A DNA stretch of 64,000 nucleotides from Nitrosomonas sp. (GCA_024282035.1 JAMWZR010000005.1:39529-103528); one strand, 5' to 3'; positions 50,563 to 62,522 are shown, counted from the stretch's first letter. The notes: a model not told the origin generated them from the letters alone. Numbers and translations: made by a program.

Positions 50563-51606
50563 CTAGCCCCTGAAATTGTCTTTGTTGGCCGCCTTGGCTC
50601 GAGCTTCCTGCATCGAAATCACACTTCGTTTCACCAATTCTGTCAAATTTTGATCCAATGTCTGCATCCCCACACCCTGACCTGTTTGAATGGCTGAATA
50701 CATTTGCGCCACTTTGCCTTCTCTGATCAAGTTTCGTATTGCCGGTGTACCAATCATAATTTCATGAGCAGCAACGCGACCATTACCATCTTTTGTTTTG
50801 AGTAGCGCCTGCGAAATGACTGCCCGTAATGACTCGGACAACATCGCTCGTATCATTTCTTTTTCTTCTGCAGGAAAAACATCAATAATCCGATCAATTG
50901 TCTTTGCAGCCGAACTGGTATGTAGCGTGCCAAAAACCAAATGCCCTGTTTCAGCGGCCGTCATTGCTAGGCGTATCGTTTCCAGGTCACGTAACTCACC
51001 CACCAATATAATGTCCGGATCCTCACGTAATGCCGAGCGCAATGCATTGGAAAAACTCAATGTATCCCTACCAACCTCTCTTTGGTTAATCAAGCATTTT
51101 TTGCTCTCGTGAACAAATTCGATAGGATCTTCCAAAGTCAAAATATGACCATATTCATTTTCATTGATGTCATTGATCATGGCTGCCAGAGTAGTCGATT
51201 TTCCTGAACCGGTTGGCCCTGTTACCAACACAACGCCCCTTGGCTGCCTTGCTATCTCGGTAAAGACTTTTGGCGCCTTCAGTTCTTCTAGACTCAATAC
51301 TTTTGAAGGAATAGTCCGCATTACTGCAGCGGCGCCACGTTGAGTTTTGAAAGCATTTACACGAAAACGTGCAAGATTGGCGATAGCAAAAGAAAAATCA
51401 CATTCCAAATACTCCTCGTATGCCTTTCTCTGACTATCATTCATGATGTCGTACATCATATCGTGCACTTCCTTGTGACTCATTTCCGGCAAATTGATAC
51501 GCCGAATTTCACCGTGCACTCGAATCATCGGTGGTAAACCAGCGGACAGATGCAAATCGGATGCGCGATTTTTAACCACGAACGCCAGCAACTCTTGGAT
51601 ATTCAT
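50563..51606 (-). CDS. pilT: Type IV pilus retraction ATPase PilT
   Basis: The 347-residue hexameric ATPase has Walker A GPTGSGKST at 130-138, ILTLEDPIEFVHES, IILVGELRDLETIR and GHLVFGTLHTSSAAKT. The conserved C-terminal AIRNLIREGKVAQ (the AIRNLIRE motif essential for retraction) is present. It depolymerises type IV pili at the inner membrane. The other pilus genes are elsewhere, except pilC near the end of the window. Confidence 0.97.
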   Translation of the reverse strand: MNIQELLAFVVKNRASDLHLSAGLPPMIRVHGEIRRINLPEMSHKEVHDMMYDIMNDSQRKAYEEYLECDFSFAIANLARFRVNAFKTQRGAAAVMRTIPSKVLSLEELKAPKVFTEIARQPRGVVLVTGPTGSGKSTTLAAMINDINENEYGHILTLEDPIEFVHESKKCLINQREVGRDTLSFSNALRSALREDPDIILVGELRDLETIRLAMTAAETGHLVFGTLHTSSAAKTIDRIIDVFPAEEKEMIRAMLSESLRAVISQALLKTKDGNGRVAAHEIMIGTPAIRNLIREGKVAQMYSAIQTGQGVGMQTLDQNLTELVKRSVISMQEARAKAANKDNFRG

Positions 51607-51881
51607 CGAAATAACCTTCTAATGATTTATCGAATCATGCTCAAGGGCTATTACACAACCAATCCTGATAGTGGGATAACTCACCTTGAGCCAACCCACT
51701 TGCTAACGGGAACAATCAGAAAAAATTAAGACGAGAAGAAATGAATTGAAATGAACGCAAGCACACATATACTTGCATCTTGATTAAGGATTAGGGAGAA
51801 CACTGCAGGAGAATCTGTTTTAAGAAAATACGGATCGAATCAAAGCCGTTAAAATCCGCGCTTATGCACAATCCAACCTTA

Positions 51882-52617
<736 letters not shown>

Positions 52618-52618
<1 letters not shown>

Positions 52619-53160
52619 TACCCATGAAGCTCCACAAGTTGATAAAACACATTTCCAGCTTGACTCTGACGCCTGATTTGCCATTCACTGCCTAACGTGG
52701 GTTGTCTATTGCTCTCCAGATAAACCAACCCATTTTCCTTAAGGTGCAATGGTAGTAATGTCAAAATCTGTGACAATAGCTCAAGTCGATAAGGTGGATC
52801 GACAAAAATGACATCAAATCGCCGCACATCCCGATGTAGAAAATGCAATGCATCCTCTTTGATCAACTCAATTTGATCAGCCTGTAATTCATGCTTATTG
52901 TGCTGCAATGACTGATATACCAGAGCATTATTTTCCAGCATTACTACTTGACGCGCTCCTCTTGAAACCGCCTCAAACCCTAAAGCACCACTACCTGAAA
53001 ACAAATCGAGGCAACTCATGCCAGTCAAATCCTGACCCAACCAATTAAACAAAGTCTCACGTATTCGATCTGTAGTCGGGCGCAAATCGGGTAACTGCGG
53101 AAAACTGATCAGTCTACTGCGCCAATGTCCACCAATAATCCGCACTTTTCCAGTTTTCAC
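52618..53160 (-). CDS. rsmD: 16S rRNA (guanine-966 N2)-methyltransferase RsmD
   Basis: A 180-residue class I methyltransferase with [32 protein letters not shown], the SAM-binding [19 protein letters not shown] and the catalytic FVDPPY. It modifies the 30S subunit. It is coupled to coaD by a TAATG overlap and follows the M16-like gene, the typical order in proteobacteria. Confidence 0.96.
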
Positions 53161-53177
53161 TTTTGCATCGCAGGCTA

Positions 53178-54527
53178 TCAGTTGGATTCAACGGCTCCGA
53201 CTATCACTGCCACCATCCCGTCTGGCTTGACGCGCCGCTGAAACGCTTGTCGAACCTGATCTACGGTAACCGCTTCCACCGCAACCAAATAATCATCGAG
53301 GTAACTAAGCGGTAATCCATAAAAACCAATCATGGCCAAGAAACCCAGAATCTTGTTATTGCTATCGATCCGCAGTGGAAATCCGCCGATGATATTTTGT
53401 TTGGCCGCGACCAGTTCCTGTTCGGTCGGCCCTTTTTCCACAAAATCCTTAAGCACCTGTTTGGTCAGGGCAAAGGCTTCTTCCGACTGCTCTTTCTTCG
53501 TCTGCAAACCAATCAGGAAAGGCCCTTGTTCCTTGAAAGGAGAAAAAAAGCTACTGACACTATACGCCAGGCCACGCTGCTGCCTGACTTCCTCCATCAA
53601 GCGAGAAACAAAACCGCCCCCTCCCAGAATATGATTACCCACCAGCAGCGTAAAGTAATCCGGATCCCCCCGGCGCAAGCCAGGGTAGGCCAACTGAATA
53701 TGACTTTGCGATGCCGGATGTGCAATGCGTTTCGTAGCCGGCTCGGGTAACGACACAGCAGCAACACCAAACTGATGCCCGCCTGCTGGCAATTGCGCGG
53801 TCAATGATTCCGCGACTGCTGTCGCTTCAGTCCGATTGACGTCACCTATGATGACCACCACCGCATTCCGGGCAACATAATTGGATTGGTAAAAGCTAAG
53901 CAAGTCTTTACGCTGCAATGCACTGACCGTCTCGATCTCACCACTGTCATTCAGACCATAGGGATGGGTTCCATACAGCAACTTTGTGAGTTCACGATCC
54001 GCAATATAATCTGGCTTGGTGCTTGACTCCCTAATGCTCTGAACAATACGGGCTTTTTCTCTTTCCACCACTTCCTGTGGAAACTCCGGGCGCTGAACCA
54101 TACGAGTCATGACATCGAGTGCCTGTTTGCGTTCTCGTTCGCTACTGAGCGTGCGCAATGCAATTCCTGCACGATCCTGATCGAAATGATGATGCAATTG
54201 CGCACCCACATCAGCCAGGCTGGTCGCAATCTGATCTTCTGACAATCCACCTGCTCCAAGATTAAGGAGGTGTCGCACCAAGTTAGCACATCCGGATTTT
54301 TCCGCCGTATCCATGCTACTACCTGCGCCAAACTCCACGCTGACATCCAGAATCGGCAGATCATGATTCTCAACAAAAAGCACTTTCGCACCGGAAGATG
54401 TCTGCCATTGCTGAATCGGCAAGGCGGACCAAGCCGACATCCATGGCAGCATGATGAGTAGCGCCACAAAAAACCGTTTAAACCACACAGATTTTCCTCC
54501 ACCCGAATGAAAATTGATAATACTCAT
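53178..54527 (-). CDS. M16-family peptidase-like protein lacking the zinc motif
   Basis: A 449-residue protein with an N-terminal signal or anchor (FKRFFVALLIMLPWMSAWSA) and two M16 domains. At the position of the HxxEH zinc site it has NLVRH (in CANLVRHLLNLGAGG), so metal binding and catalysis should be lost. The RGLAYSV segment, which supplies the substrate-binding Arg/Tyr pair in the non-catalytic partner of heterodimeric M16B enzymes, is present. The active partner usually precedes this gene, but here ppc lies 8 bp upstream, so the partner is not in the window. Confidence 0.88.
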   Translation of the reverse strand: MSIINFHSGGGKSVWFKRFFVALLIMLPWMSAWSALPIQQWQTSSGAKVLFVENHDLPILDVSVEFGAGSSMDTAEKSGCANLVRHLLNLGAGGLSEDQIATSLADVGAQLHHHFDQDRAGIALRTLSSERERKQALDVMTRMVQRPEFPQEVVEREKARIVQSIRESSTKPDYIADRELTKLLYGTHPYGLNDSGEIETVSALQRKDLLSFYQSNYVARNAVVVIIGDVNRTEATAVAESLTAQLPAGGHQFGVAAVSLPEPATKRIAHPASQSHIQLAYPGLRRGDPDYFTLLVGNHILGGGGFVSRLMEEVRQQRGLAYSVSSFFSPFKEQGPFLIGLQTKKEQSEEAFALTKQVLKDFVEKGPTEQELVAAKQNIIGGFPLRIDSNNKILGFLAMIGFYGLPLSYLDDYLVAVEAVTVDQVRQAFQRRVKPDGMVAVIVGAVESN

Positions 54528-54535
54528 GACAACAA

Positions 54536-57334
54536 CTACCCGCTGTTACGCAACCCTGCAGTCACACCATTGATAGTCAGATGAATGGATGGCTTGACAT
54601 CTTCGCCCTCCTCGCCAGAACGGTAACGACGTATCAACTCCACTTGCAGATGATTCAGCGGATCGATATAGGGCATTCGATTGCGGATACCGCGCGCCAG
54701 TGTCGGGTTATCCTCCAACAGCTCAGCATGTCCTGTCACGGCTAATAACCACTTCCTGCTCCGTTCCCATTCTTCATTGATGTGACCAAAAATCTTCTCA
54801 CGCAATGCGATGTCACTCACCAGTTCAGCATAACGCGAAGCAATACCCATATCAGTCTTGGCCAACACCATGTCAATATTGGAAAGCAAGGTCTGCATCA
54901 GGGGCCACTGCTGATACATCTCCTGCAACAACTCGAGTCCTTGCCCATTAGAGTCTCCCTCTTTAACAAAGGCCTCAACAGCATGACCAAAACCATACCA
55001 TCCTGGCAACATCATACGACTCAGACTCCAGCTGAATACCCAGGGAATAGCCCGCAAATCTTCTATCGAGTCGGAATTCTTTCTCGATGGAGGTCGACTG
55101 CCAATATGCAATCCTGCCATTTCCCGTATTGGAGTGGATTCCAAAAAGAATTCCTTGAATCCAGGAGTCTCATAGACCAGATCGCGATAGGCTGAAAACG
55201 AAGCAGAAGATAAAGCTTCCATGGCCTGATAGTAGCGATCGGCATTCGCGCCAATTGAATCGTGTGTCAACAACGTAGCTTCCATCGTTGCGGCCACAAG
55301 CGTTTCCAGATTCCTGCGCCCGATTTCAGGTTCGGCATATTTGCTGCTGATTACCTCGCCTTGCTCCGTCACCCTTATTTGGCCATTAACACTTCCGGGA
55401 GGTTGCGCCAGTATACTCTGATAGCTTGGTCCTCCTCCTCGACCAACCGTACCGCCGCGACCATGAAACAATCGCAGTTCGACTCCGTGTTTGGCAAAAA
55501 CCCGGGTCAGATCGATTTCGGCTTTATAAATCTCCCAGTTGGATGTGATAAATCCACCATCCTTATTGCTATCGGAATACCCCAACATGACTTCTTGTAC
55601 ATTTCCACGAGAAACCAACATCCGACGATAATAAGGCAGTGCAAACAGCTGATCCATGATAGCGCCACAACTGCGCAAATCGGTGATGGTTTCAAATAAT
55701 GGAATGATATTGAGACTAAGCTCAGGGTTATCACCTGTCTGCAGCAATCCCACCTCCTGCAACATCAGGGCCACCTCCAGCACATTAACGATGCCGGTGG
55801 TCATCGAAATAATATAATTCGGCATTGCAGCACTACCGAATTTGCGGTGAACTTCAGCCGCACTCTGCAAGATCTGCAATTCACTTTGCACAATCTCGGA
55901 ACATGTGTCATAAGCCGAGCGCATATTGCGCGGCTGCTGAATCTGCGCCAGCAACCAACGAATCCGCTCGGCTTCACTCATTTGCAGATAATCCTTGCCA
56001 CCTGTGTCTAGCTCATACAGCTCCGCCACCACTTGCTCATGAATTTTGCTATGCTGCCGCATATCCAGCGGCGCGAGATGAAAACCGAACACATCAACAG
56101 CACGTCGCAAATCCCTCAAAGCACCACGTGCAATCCAATGGGATTTATGCTGTTTTAGCGATGCGATGATGACATCGAGATCACGCAGAAACTCACTGCT
56201 ACTTGCATAAGGCTCCGCGGATGCCACGGGATCATGAGGCATGACCTGATAGCCCAACCGGTGACAGGTTGCAACTAGGCGCGCAGCAAAACTGAGAAAA
56301 ATACGTCGATAGGGCTCATCCGATCGATTCGGGATATCCGGTGCTGCCTCGGCCAGCTTTCTGACTTCTTCGCTGACTTGTACCAAACGCTCGGTGATAC
56401 TCATGGAACGACCAATTCTCCTGACTTCATCCAGGTAAAAATCCATCACCACTGAGAACTGCCGTTCGACAGCACGCTGCATGACGTCATGGGTTACAAA
56501 AGGATTACCGTCCCGGTCGCCTCCAATCCAGCTACCGATTCGCAAAAACGAGGTTACTCGAGGAGCATTCCCGCTCACCTTACGCTCCAGAAAATCTTCT
56601 ATCTTGGCATAGACATAGGGAATTTCTGTCAGAAAGGTATAACTGTAATAGGCCAAGCCGTTTTCAATCTCGTCATACACAGACAAGCGTGAAGGCCGCA
56701 ACATGCGTGTTTGCCACAATATCTGGATAGTAGCCCGTATGTCCTCTTCATTGTGTCGCAATTCATTGGGCGTAAGCTGAGTGCGTGCACGTTCCTTTAA
56801 CAATCGTTCGATCGTTAGCTGGCAATCCAGAATGCTTCTTCTCTGAACTTCGGTCGGATGTGCAGTCAACACCGGAGACACGACGGCCTTGCCGAAAAAT
56901 TCGGTCAATGCAGCAATACCATCCGAATTCTTAAGGATTCGATCAAGAGCAAGCGTCACACTTCCTGCTTGCAAAGGTGAATGAGCGCACAGATGCGCGC
57001 GTCTTCGCCGATTATGATGAACATCCTCGGCAATATTTGAAAGCAGTGAAAAGTAGCTAAATGCACGCACCACAGGGATGATGTTGCGATTGCTCAATCC
57101 ATTCAGCAATTTATCCAATTCTTGTCGTGCCTGAGGATCCTGATCTCGATGAAACCGTATGGCCGTTTGGCGTATGCTTTCAACCAGCTCGAAAGCCGTT
57201 TCCCCTTCCTGTTCCCTGAGTGTATCACCCAGCATGCGCCCCAATAAGCGGATGTCTTCACGCAACGGCAGATCCTTGTCTACCAGTGTATCATCATGAA
57301 AAATCGAATTTTCTGGATTTATCGTACCCATCAC
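54536..57334 (-). CDS. ppc: Phosphoenolpyruvate carboxylase
   Basis: The 932-residue enzyme forms oxaloacetate from PEP and bicarbonate, refilling the TCA cycle. Catalytic regions are [13 protein letters not shown] (active His), [11 protein letters not shown] and [20 protein letters not shown]; the C-terminus ends [11 protein letters not shown]. For an autotroph it supplies C4 precursors. It is 8 bp upstream of the M16-like gene and divergent from hemC, with a shared 112-bp control region. Confidence 0.97.
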   Translation of the reverse strand: MMGTINPENSIFHDDTLVDKDLPLREDIRLLGRMLGDTLREQEGETAFELVESIRQTAIRFHRDQDPQARQELDKLLNGLSNRNIIPVVRAFSYFSLLSNIAEDVHHNRRRRAHLCAHSPLQAGSVTLALDRILKNSDGIAALTEFFGKAVVSPVLTAHPTEVQRRSILDCQLTIERLLKERARTQLTPNELRHNEEDIRATIQILWQTRMLRPSRLSVYDEIENGLAYYSYTFLTEIPYVYAKIEDFLERKVSGNAPRVTSFLRIGSWIGGDRDGNPFVTHDVMQRAVERQFSVVMDFYLDEVRRIGRSMSITERLVQVSEEVRKLAEAAPDIPNRSDEPYRRIFLSFAARLVATCHRLGYQVMPHDPVASAEPYASSSEFLRDLDVIIASLKQHKSHWIARGALRDLRRAVDVFGFHLAPLDMRQHSKIHEQVVAELYELDTGGKDYLQMSEAERIRWLLAQIQQPRNMRSAYDTCSEIVQSELQILQSAAEVHRKFGSAAMPNYIISMTTGIVNVLEVALMLQEVGLLQTGDNPELSLNIIPLFETITDLRSCGAIMDQLFALPYYRRMLVSRGNVQEVMLGYSDSNKDGGFITSNWEIYKAEIDLTRVFAKHGVELRLFHGRGGTVGRGGGPSYQSILAQPPGSVNGQIRVTEQGEVISSKYAEPEIGRRNLETLVAATMEATLLTHDSIGANADRYYQAMEALSSASFSAYRDLVYETPGFKEFFLESTPIREMAGLHIGSRPPSRKNSDSIEDLRAIPWVFSWSLSRMMLPGWYGFGHAVEAFVKEGDSNGQGLELLQEMYQQWPLMQTLLSNIDMVLAKTDMGIASRYAELVSDIALREKIFGHINEEWERSRKWLLAVTGHAELLEDNPTLARGIRNRMPYIDPLNHLQVELIRRYRSGEEGEDVKPSIHLTINGVTAGLRNSG

Positions 57335-57446
57335 GTCTCACCTACGACACAAAAAAACATACACACATGCCATAAGCCAAGTCGCTATCGACCGTGATAG
57401 AATGCTTGCCATTTAGATTTTCTTGTATTTTTTTCATTTTAGATTC

Positions 57447-58403
57447 ATGCCCAATTCACTATTACTGCCTCAGAAAATTACCATTGCTTCTCGCGAAAGC
57501 CTGCTCGCCATGTGGCAAGCCAAGCATATCAAGAGCCGTTTGAACGAATTATACCCGCAAACTGAAGTCAGCATACTCGGGATGACAACGCGCGGCGATC
57601 AGATCCTGGATCAATCTCTATCCAAGATTGGCGGAAAGGGATTGTTTATCAAAGAACTAGAGCAAGCTCTGGAAGATGGTCGAGCCGATATTGCAGTACA
57701 TTCGATGAAAGACATGCCGATGAACGTTCCCGAGGGATTCCAGTTAGCTGCCATAACGGAACGCGAAGACCCACGTGATGCATTTGTTTCCAATAAATAC
57801 AACGGATTAAATGATCTGCCTGAAGGCAGCATTGTCGGCACATCGAGTTTACGCCGTGAAAGCCAATTACGCGCCCAATTCCCTCATCTTCAGGTACACC
57901 CCCTGAGAGGAAATGTGCAGACTCGCTTACGCAAACTGGATGAAGATCAATATGCTGCTATCATACTGGCAGCCGCAGGCCTGAAACGCCTTGAACTGTC
58001 TCACCGTATCACAGCATTGTTAGCCCCTGAACAAAGCCTGCCCGCTGTCGGTCAGGGCGCTCTGGGAATCGAATGCCGGGATGATCGCCCGGATTTGGTC
58101 GAATTACTGCGCCCCCTGCATCACACACAAACAGCAAACTGCGTTGAAGCAGAAAGAGCCATGAGTCGGGTTCTTGGCGGCAGCTGCCAGGTTCCTTTGG
58201 GCGCATTCGCCGAAATCATCGAGGACAAACTGCAATTGCGAGGTTTTGTTGCTCACCCCGATGGTACACGCATGGTGAGTGATAAGCTATCTGGCCAACC
58301 TGAAAATGGCATTGCTCTTGGTCAACAGTTAGCTGAAATGCTAATCAAGCATGGCGCTGACAAAATCTTAGCCAGTATAGTAACCGAGGACGGCTGGAAA
58401 TAA
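57447..58403 (+). CDS. hemC: Hydroxymethylbilane synthase
   Basis: HemC joins four porphobilinogen units into the linear tetrapyrrole. The 318-residue form from ATG 57447 starts [20 protein letters not shown]; an upstream in-frame TTG at 57423 adds non-conserved residues. Seen: [35 protein letters not shown] and the cofactor-binding Cys in [13 protein letters not shown]. It heads hemC-hemD-hemY. Confidence 0.97.
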   Translation: MPNSLLLPQKITIASRESLLAMWQAKHIKSRLNELYPQTEVSILGMTTRGDQILDQSLSKIGGKGLFIKELEQALEDGRADIAVHSMKDMPMNVPEGFQLAAITEREDPRDAFVSNKYNGLNDLPEGSIVGTSSLRRESQLRAQFPHLQVHPLRGNVQTRLRKLDEDQYAAIILAAAGLKRLELSHRITALLAPEQSLPAVGQGALGIECRDDRPDLVELLRPLHHTQTANCVEAERAMSRVLGGSCQVPLGAFAEIIEDKLQLRGFVAHPDGTRMVSDKLSGQPENGIALGQQLAEMLIKHGADKILASIVTEDGWK

Positions 58404-58405
58404 CC

Positions 58406-59185
58406 TTGACCACCCCTGTTCGACTTGCCGGCATTACTATTCTCGTCACTCGTCCGATCCATCAAGCCGCGGCCCTCGCCGAAGGCATTCGTGCTGCAGG
58501 AGGCAATCCTTATTTATTTCCGGTTCTTGAAATCACGGATATTCCAGATCCAACCCATCTAATCGAACTCGCTCATCGGCTCGATCAATTCAATTGGGCC
58601 ATTTTTGTCAGTCCCAATGCAGTCGAAAAAGCCATGAATCTGATCAATAAGCACGGGGAGTTTCCAATCGATCTAAAAGTGGCCGCAGTTGGAAAAGGCA
58701 GTGCGGCCGCCCTGAAACAGCATGGTATTGCTGATGTGCTCATCCCTAACGATCAATTCGACAGCGAGTCCCTACTCAAGTCCGCTGACTTACAAAACAT
58801 GACAAATCAACGTGTAGTTATTTTTCGCGGCCGAGGCGGACGACAGCTATTGGGTGAAACATTGTCACAAAGGGGCGCTACTGTCGAATACGCTGAGTGT
58901 TATCTGCGCAAAAAACCCAGTGACATGGATACCACGACACTCATGCAGGTCTGGTCAACAGGAAAAATTGATGCTGTGATCATTACCAGTTCTGAAGGGT
59001 TGCATAATTTATTTGACATAATAGGTACGGTTGGCCAACAATTACTCAAAAATACTCCAGTTTTTACTGTTCATGCGCGTATTGCTCAAATAGCCAAAGA
59101 ACTTGGTCTGAAAAAAATTGTACAAACAACTTCTGATGGCGACAAAGGATTACTGGAAAGCCTAAAAATGTATTTCGATTCGTGA
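58406..59185 (+). CDS. hemD: Uroporphyrinogen-III synthase
   Basis: The 259-residue enzyme closes and rearranges hydroxymethylbilane to uroporphyrinogen III. The family is poorly conserved, but ITILVTRPIHQAAALAEGIR, FVSPNAVEKAM, VAAVGKGSAAALKQHG and VIITSSEGLHNLF fit. It starts with TTG 2 bp after the hemC stop, which suggests coupled translation and modest yield. There is no fused HemX domain. Confidence 0.93.
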   Translation: MTTPVRLAGITILVTRPIHQAAALAEGIRAAGGNPYLFPVLEITDIPDPTHLIELAHRLDQFNWAIFVSPNAVEKAMNLINKHGEFPIDLKVAAVGKGSAAALKQHGIADVLIPNDQFDSESLLKSADLQNMTNQRVVIFRGRGGRQLLGETLSQRGATVEYAECYLRKKPSDMDTTTLMQVWSTGKIDAVIITSSEGLHNLFDIIGTVGQQLLKNTPVFTVHARIAQIAKELGLKKIVQTTSDGDKGLLESLKMYFDS

Positions 59186-59346
59186 CACAAGTCAAAGCAG
59201 CCTGAGAAGTCGTATATGAAAATAGCAACTCATTTTTTAACAGGTAGACCTGCATGTCGCCTGCATTCAATCATCATTCGGCTCCCATGCAATTAGTTCA
59301 CGATGAATATTGTTAATTATTGACTCTACCGTAACGAGGAGAATTT

Positions 59347-60522
59347 ATGAAACTGATACTCTGGCTATTGGCGCTTTTTGCTGCTGCTGTAGCTGTGACA
59401 CTCGCCGCAAAACATACCACCGGTCATGTGCTGTTGTCGGTCCCACCCCACCAGTTGGAATTAACTCTGGATCATTTCATCATTGGTGCAATTGCCGCTT
59501 TTTTTGTTTTCTACTTTCTAGTCCGATTCATTCTGGGCATTCTGGGGTTCAATCAACGGCATCGCCATAAAAAAACCGATGAAATGCTGGCAACGGGACT
59601 CAAAGCCTACTTTGAAGGTGATTTTGCCAAGGCCAGAAAAAATGCCTCAGTCGCTCTGAGACTTTCAGATTCTCCTCTTGTCGCTTCCATCAGCGCTGTC
59701 ATTGCTGCTCGATCCGCCGATGAAATGGGCGAAACCACACTCCGCGATCAATACATTTCGACAGCATTGGACAAGGCATCCAAGGATAAATCGTTGTGCC
59801 AAATAACCCAGGCCGAATTTCTGCTCAAGGATGGTTTTTATTCAGAAGCACTTGAAACACTGAAGTCAGTCTATGCGGGTGGAGGACTACAGCCATCTGC
59901 TGCTTTGCAAATTGAATTACTTGCGCAACAGCAAGCCAAGAACTGGGATGCAGTGCTGGAACTGACAGAGATGCTCGCAAAACGGACTTCTACCAATAAA
60001 ACAGTAGTAAAAAAATTGCGACATGATGCACAAATAGCGAATTTAAAAGCCAAGGCATCCGACTTACAATCATTGAATCATTACTGGCAACACATCTCAC
60101 CGCTGGAGAAAATGGACAGCAAGCTATCAGTTGCCGCTGCTCGTGCCTATATCACTGCTGGTAGTTGCACTTCGGCTCATCAAATCATCGAACAAAATGT
60201 ACCTATCACCTGGGATACCGAATTGATCGAACTGTATGCCGAATGCCTTGATTACCATGTCAATCGGCAGATCGAATGTGCAGAAGTCTGGCTCAAGTCT
60301 CAACCCAACAATGCTCAACTGCTACTGACACTAGGTAAACTGTGTACCTACTGTGAACTCTGGGGTAAAGCACAGAGTTATCTTGAAGCCAGTTTATCGG
60401 TTGAGCCTGGACACAAGGCGCATTTCGCCCTGGCACAGCTAAATGAAAAATTGGGTAAGCACGACGAAGCCATGAATCATTACAATCAAGGACTTGAATT
60501 GACACTCAAGCAATTGAGTTAA
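59347..60522 (+). CDS. hemY: HemY-type TPR membrane protein
   Basis: A 391-residue protein with two N-terminal membrane helices (about 2-20 and 40-68) and a TPR-like helical repeat domain to the end (LEASLSVEPGHKAHFALAQL, HDEAMNHYNQGLEL). It belongs to the proteobacterial HemY group (not the Bacillus oxidase) and is thought to assist late tetrapyrrole steps at the membrane. AGGAG lies 7 nt before the ATG. The hemX gene often found between hemD and hemY is absent; 161 bp of non-coding DNA is there instead. Confidence 0.92.
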   Translation: MKLILWLLALFAAAVAVTLAAKHTTGHVLLSVPPHQLELTLDHFIIGAIAAFFVFYFLVRFILGILGFNQRHRHKKTDEMLATGLKAYFEGDFAKARKNASVALRLSDSPLVASISAVIAARSADEMGETTLRDQYISTALDKASKDKSLCQITQAEFLLKDGFYSEALETLKSVYAGGGLQPSAALQIELLAQQQAKNWDAVLELTEMLAKRTSTNKTVVKKLRHDAQIANLKAKASDLQSLNHYWQHISPLEKMDSKLSVAAARAYITAGSCTSAHQIIEQNVPITWDTELIELYAECLDYHVNRQIECAEVWLKSQPNNAQLLLTLGKLCTYCELWGKAQSYLEASLSVEPGHKAHFALAQLNEKLGKHDEAMNHYNQGLELTLKQLS

Positions 60523-60551
60523 ATCATTTCTATGTTGCAATTTCCCAAGGG

Positions 60552-61583
60552 TTAGCTGCTTGAAGGTGTAAAAACATCCGAAAAGAAGGCATCCTTGGGT
60601 AATTGATTCTGCGTAGTGAAATCCTGATAAGCGGCTTTCACCATAAGCGGTGAGCCGCATGCATACACCTGATGATGCGCAAGACTCGGATAATCCTGCA
60701 TTACTGCCTGATGAACCAATCCCGTTCTTCCCGTCCAGTTATCCATGGGTAAAGGTTCAGATAAAACAGGGATAAACTTGAAATTGCTGTACTGCTGCTG
60801 CCACTCATCAGCGAGATTCATCAGGTATAAATCAGCTTTGACACGCCCCCCCCAATAGAGAATCATCTGTTTGTGTTGGCCACGATGATTTTCCTGAAAA
60901 AAGACATGCTCCAGTATACTTTTGATAGGTGCAAAACCGGTACCGCTTGCCAAGAAAATAATCGGTGTGCTGTCATCAGAATCGCGCAAGAAGAATGAAC
61001 CGAGAGGTCCGGTGAATCGCAACATATCCTTGACCTTCATGCGTGTAAACACATGCTCGGTAAATGCTCCACCCGGATAATTTCGAGCATGCAGCTGTAG
61101 AAACTCATCATCATGAGGTGCATTGGCCAATGAAAAACTGCGGCGTTTATCATCCTTGAGCAAAATATCGATGTATTGTCCAGCGAGAAATTGCAGGCGC
61201 TGATTGACCGGAAGCTTCAAATAAATAATCATGACATCGGATGCAACGAGTTCCAATTTTTGTACACGACATGGCAGCGTTTTGATTTCAATGTCCTTTA
61301 TCGCGCTGATTTCACGACATTCGATGATCAGATCCGTGATTGGAGATGCACAACAGAACAAGGCCTGACCCGCTTGCTTTTCGGCCTCGGTTAACGTCTC
61401 GGGATTATACTGCCCGTAATCGACGCTTCCCTGTATGATTCTGCCTTTACAGATACCGCACGAACCATTCCGGCAACCATAGGGCATTGAGAAGCCTTCG
61501 CGCAGAGCAGCTTCAAGTATTGTTTCTCCCGTTTCTACATGCAGAGTTTGCCCGCTGGGCTGAATGAGGACTTGATGCGACAT
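60552..61583 (-). CDS. CDP-6-deoxy-delta-3,4-glucoseen reductase-like flavoprotein
   Basis: A 343-residue electron-transfer protein: an N-terminal plant-type [2Fe-2S] ferredoxin domain (CRNGSCGICKGRI and later LFCC, about residues 37-78) followed by an FNR-type FAD domain (RRSFSLANAPH) and an NAD(P)H domain (FLASGTGFAPIKSILEH, VYACGSPLMVKAAY). The annotation name comes from the AscD/RfbI group of 3,6-dideoxysugar synthesis, but in betaproteobacteria it is widespread, and its real electron acceptor is uncertain. It is divergent from the SDR gene, only 33 bp apart. Confidence 0.9.
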   Translation of the reverse strand: MSHQVLIQPSGQTLHVETGETILEAALREGFSMPYGCRNGSCGICKGRIIQGSVDYGQYNPETLTEAEKQAGQALFCCASPITDLIIECREISAIKDIEIKTLPCRVQKLELVASDVMIIYLKLPVNQRLQFLAGQYIDILLKDDKRRSFSLANAPHDDEFLQLHARNYPGGAFTEHVFTRMKVKDMLRFTGPLGSFFLRDSDDSTPIIFLASGTGFAPIKSILEHVFFQENHRGQHKQMILYWGGRVKADLYLMNLADEWQQQYSNFKFIPVLSEPLPMDNWTGRTGLVHQAVMQDYPSLAHHQVYACGSPLMVKAAYQDFTTQNQLPKDAFFSDVFTPSSS

Positions 61584-61616
61584 GAATGACAGTCGAGATA
61601 ATTAAACAGAAATATT

Positions 61617-62522
61617 ATGAAGAAAAAAACATTGTTACTTGTCGGTTGCGGAGATATAGCACTGCGAACTGCCCCTTTGCTGCACAAACATTACCGCATT
61701 ATCGGTTTATGCCGGAATCGCGAAAACGCTTCGCTATTGCGATCACGTGGCATTATACCCATTCACGGAAATTTGGATCATCCAGAAAGTCTTGAGAAAC
61801 TTGCAGGCATTGCACAAATCATCATTCACCTCGCACCTCCTGCCAATCAGGGATCACACGATCAGCGAACCACTCATCTGCTATCAGCACTCAATCATCG
61901 GGCCACGAGACAGGCGTCGATTCTACCACAACGACTGATCTATATCAGTACCAGCGGAGTCTATGGCAATTGCCATGGTGCCCTTATCGACGAAACACAC
62001 CCCATTCACCCTGAAAGTGACCGTGCCAGCAGGCGTGTTGACGCAGAAAGACAAATTCGTGCATGGGGAAAGCGCAATCATGTCACCATTTCTATTTTGC
62101 GCGTACCTGGTATTTATGCAGCAAACAGGTTGCCACTGGTACGCTTAAAAGACAAACTGCCGGCTCTTCAGGAAACCGATGACTGCTACACCAATCATAT
62201 TCATGCTGATGATCTGGCGAGAATCATTTGTGCATCCATACACTACGCCAAACCATGCAGAATCTATCACACCTGCGATGATTCCCATTTAAAAATGGGA
62301 ACCTATTTTGACCTAGTCGCCGATTATTTTGACTTGCCGCGCCCACCGCGGATTCCGAGGAACGAAGCCAGTAAACAGATTTCACCAAGCATGCTCTCAT
62401 TCATGAAGGAATCGAGAAGACTGATCAATACACGAATGAAAAAGGAGTTCGGCATCCAGTTACTGTATCCAACGGTTGAAGAAGGCATCAAGTCAGCGCG
62501 GGCGGATCTTCAAAAGAATTGA
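61617..62522 (+). CDS. NAD(P)-dependent SDR (YeeZ-like epimerase family)
   Basis: A 301-residue Rossmann protein with TLLLVGCGDIALRTAPLL at the N-terminus, IIHLAPPANQGSHDQRT, the catalytic segment LIYISTSGVYGNCHG and RVPGIYAANRLPL, and NHIHADDLARIICASI. This resembles the YeeZ/COG0451 group whose substrates are mostly unknown. It overlaps an upstream extension of the pilC frame, which is not used. No role can be assigned beyond NAD(P)-linked chemistry. Confidence 0.85.
   Translation: MKKKTLLLVGCGDIALRTAPLLHKHYRIIGLCRNRENASLLRSRGIIPIHGNLDHPESLEKLAGIAQIIIHLAPPANQGSHDQRTTHLLSALNHRATRQASILPQRLIYISTSGVYGNCHGALIDETHPIHPESDRASRRVDAERQIRAWGKRNHVTISILRVPGIYAANRLPLVRLKDKLPALQETDDCYTNHIHADDLARIICASIHYAKPCRIYHTCDDSHLKMGTYFDLVADYFDLPRPPRIPRNEASKQISPSMLSFMKESRRLINTRMKKEFGIQLLYPTVEEGIKSARADLQKN

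Noticed and set aside
52619-52684. Longer start for coaD
   Set aside because: The extra residues lie inside rsmD in another frame; the family starts right before the YPGTFDP motif.
59310-59570. 86-residue frame across the hemY start
   Set aside because: It is out of frame with hemY, which has a strong ribosome binding site and clear membrane helices.
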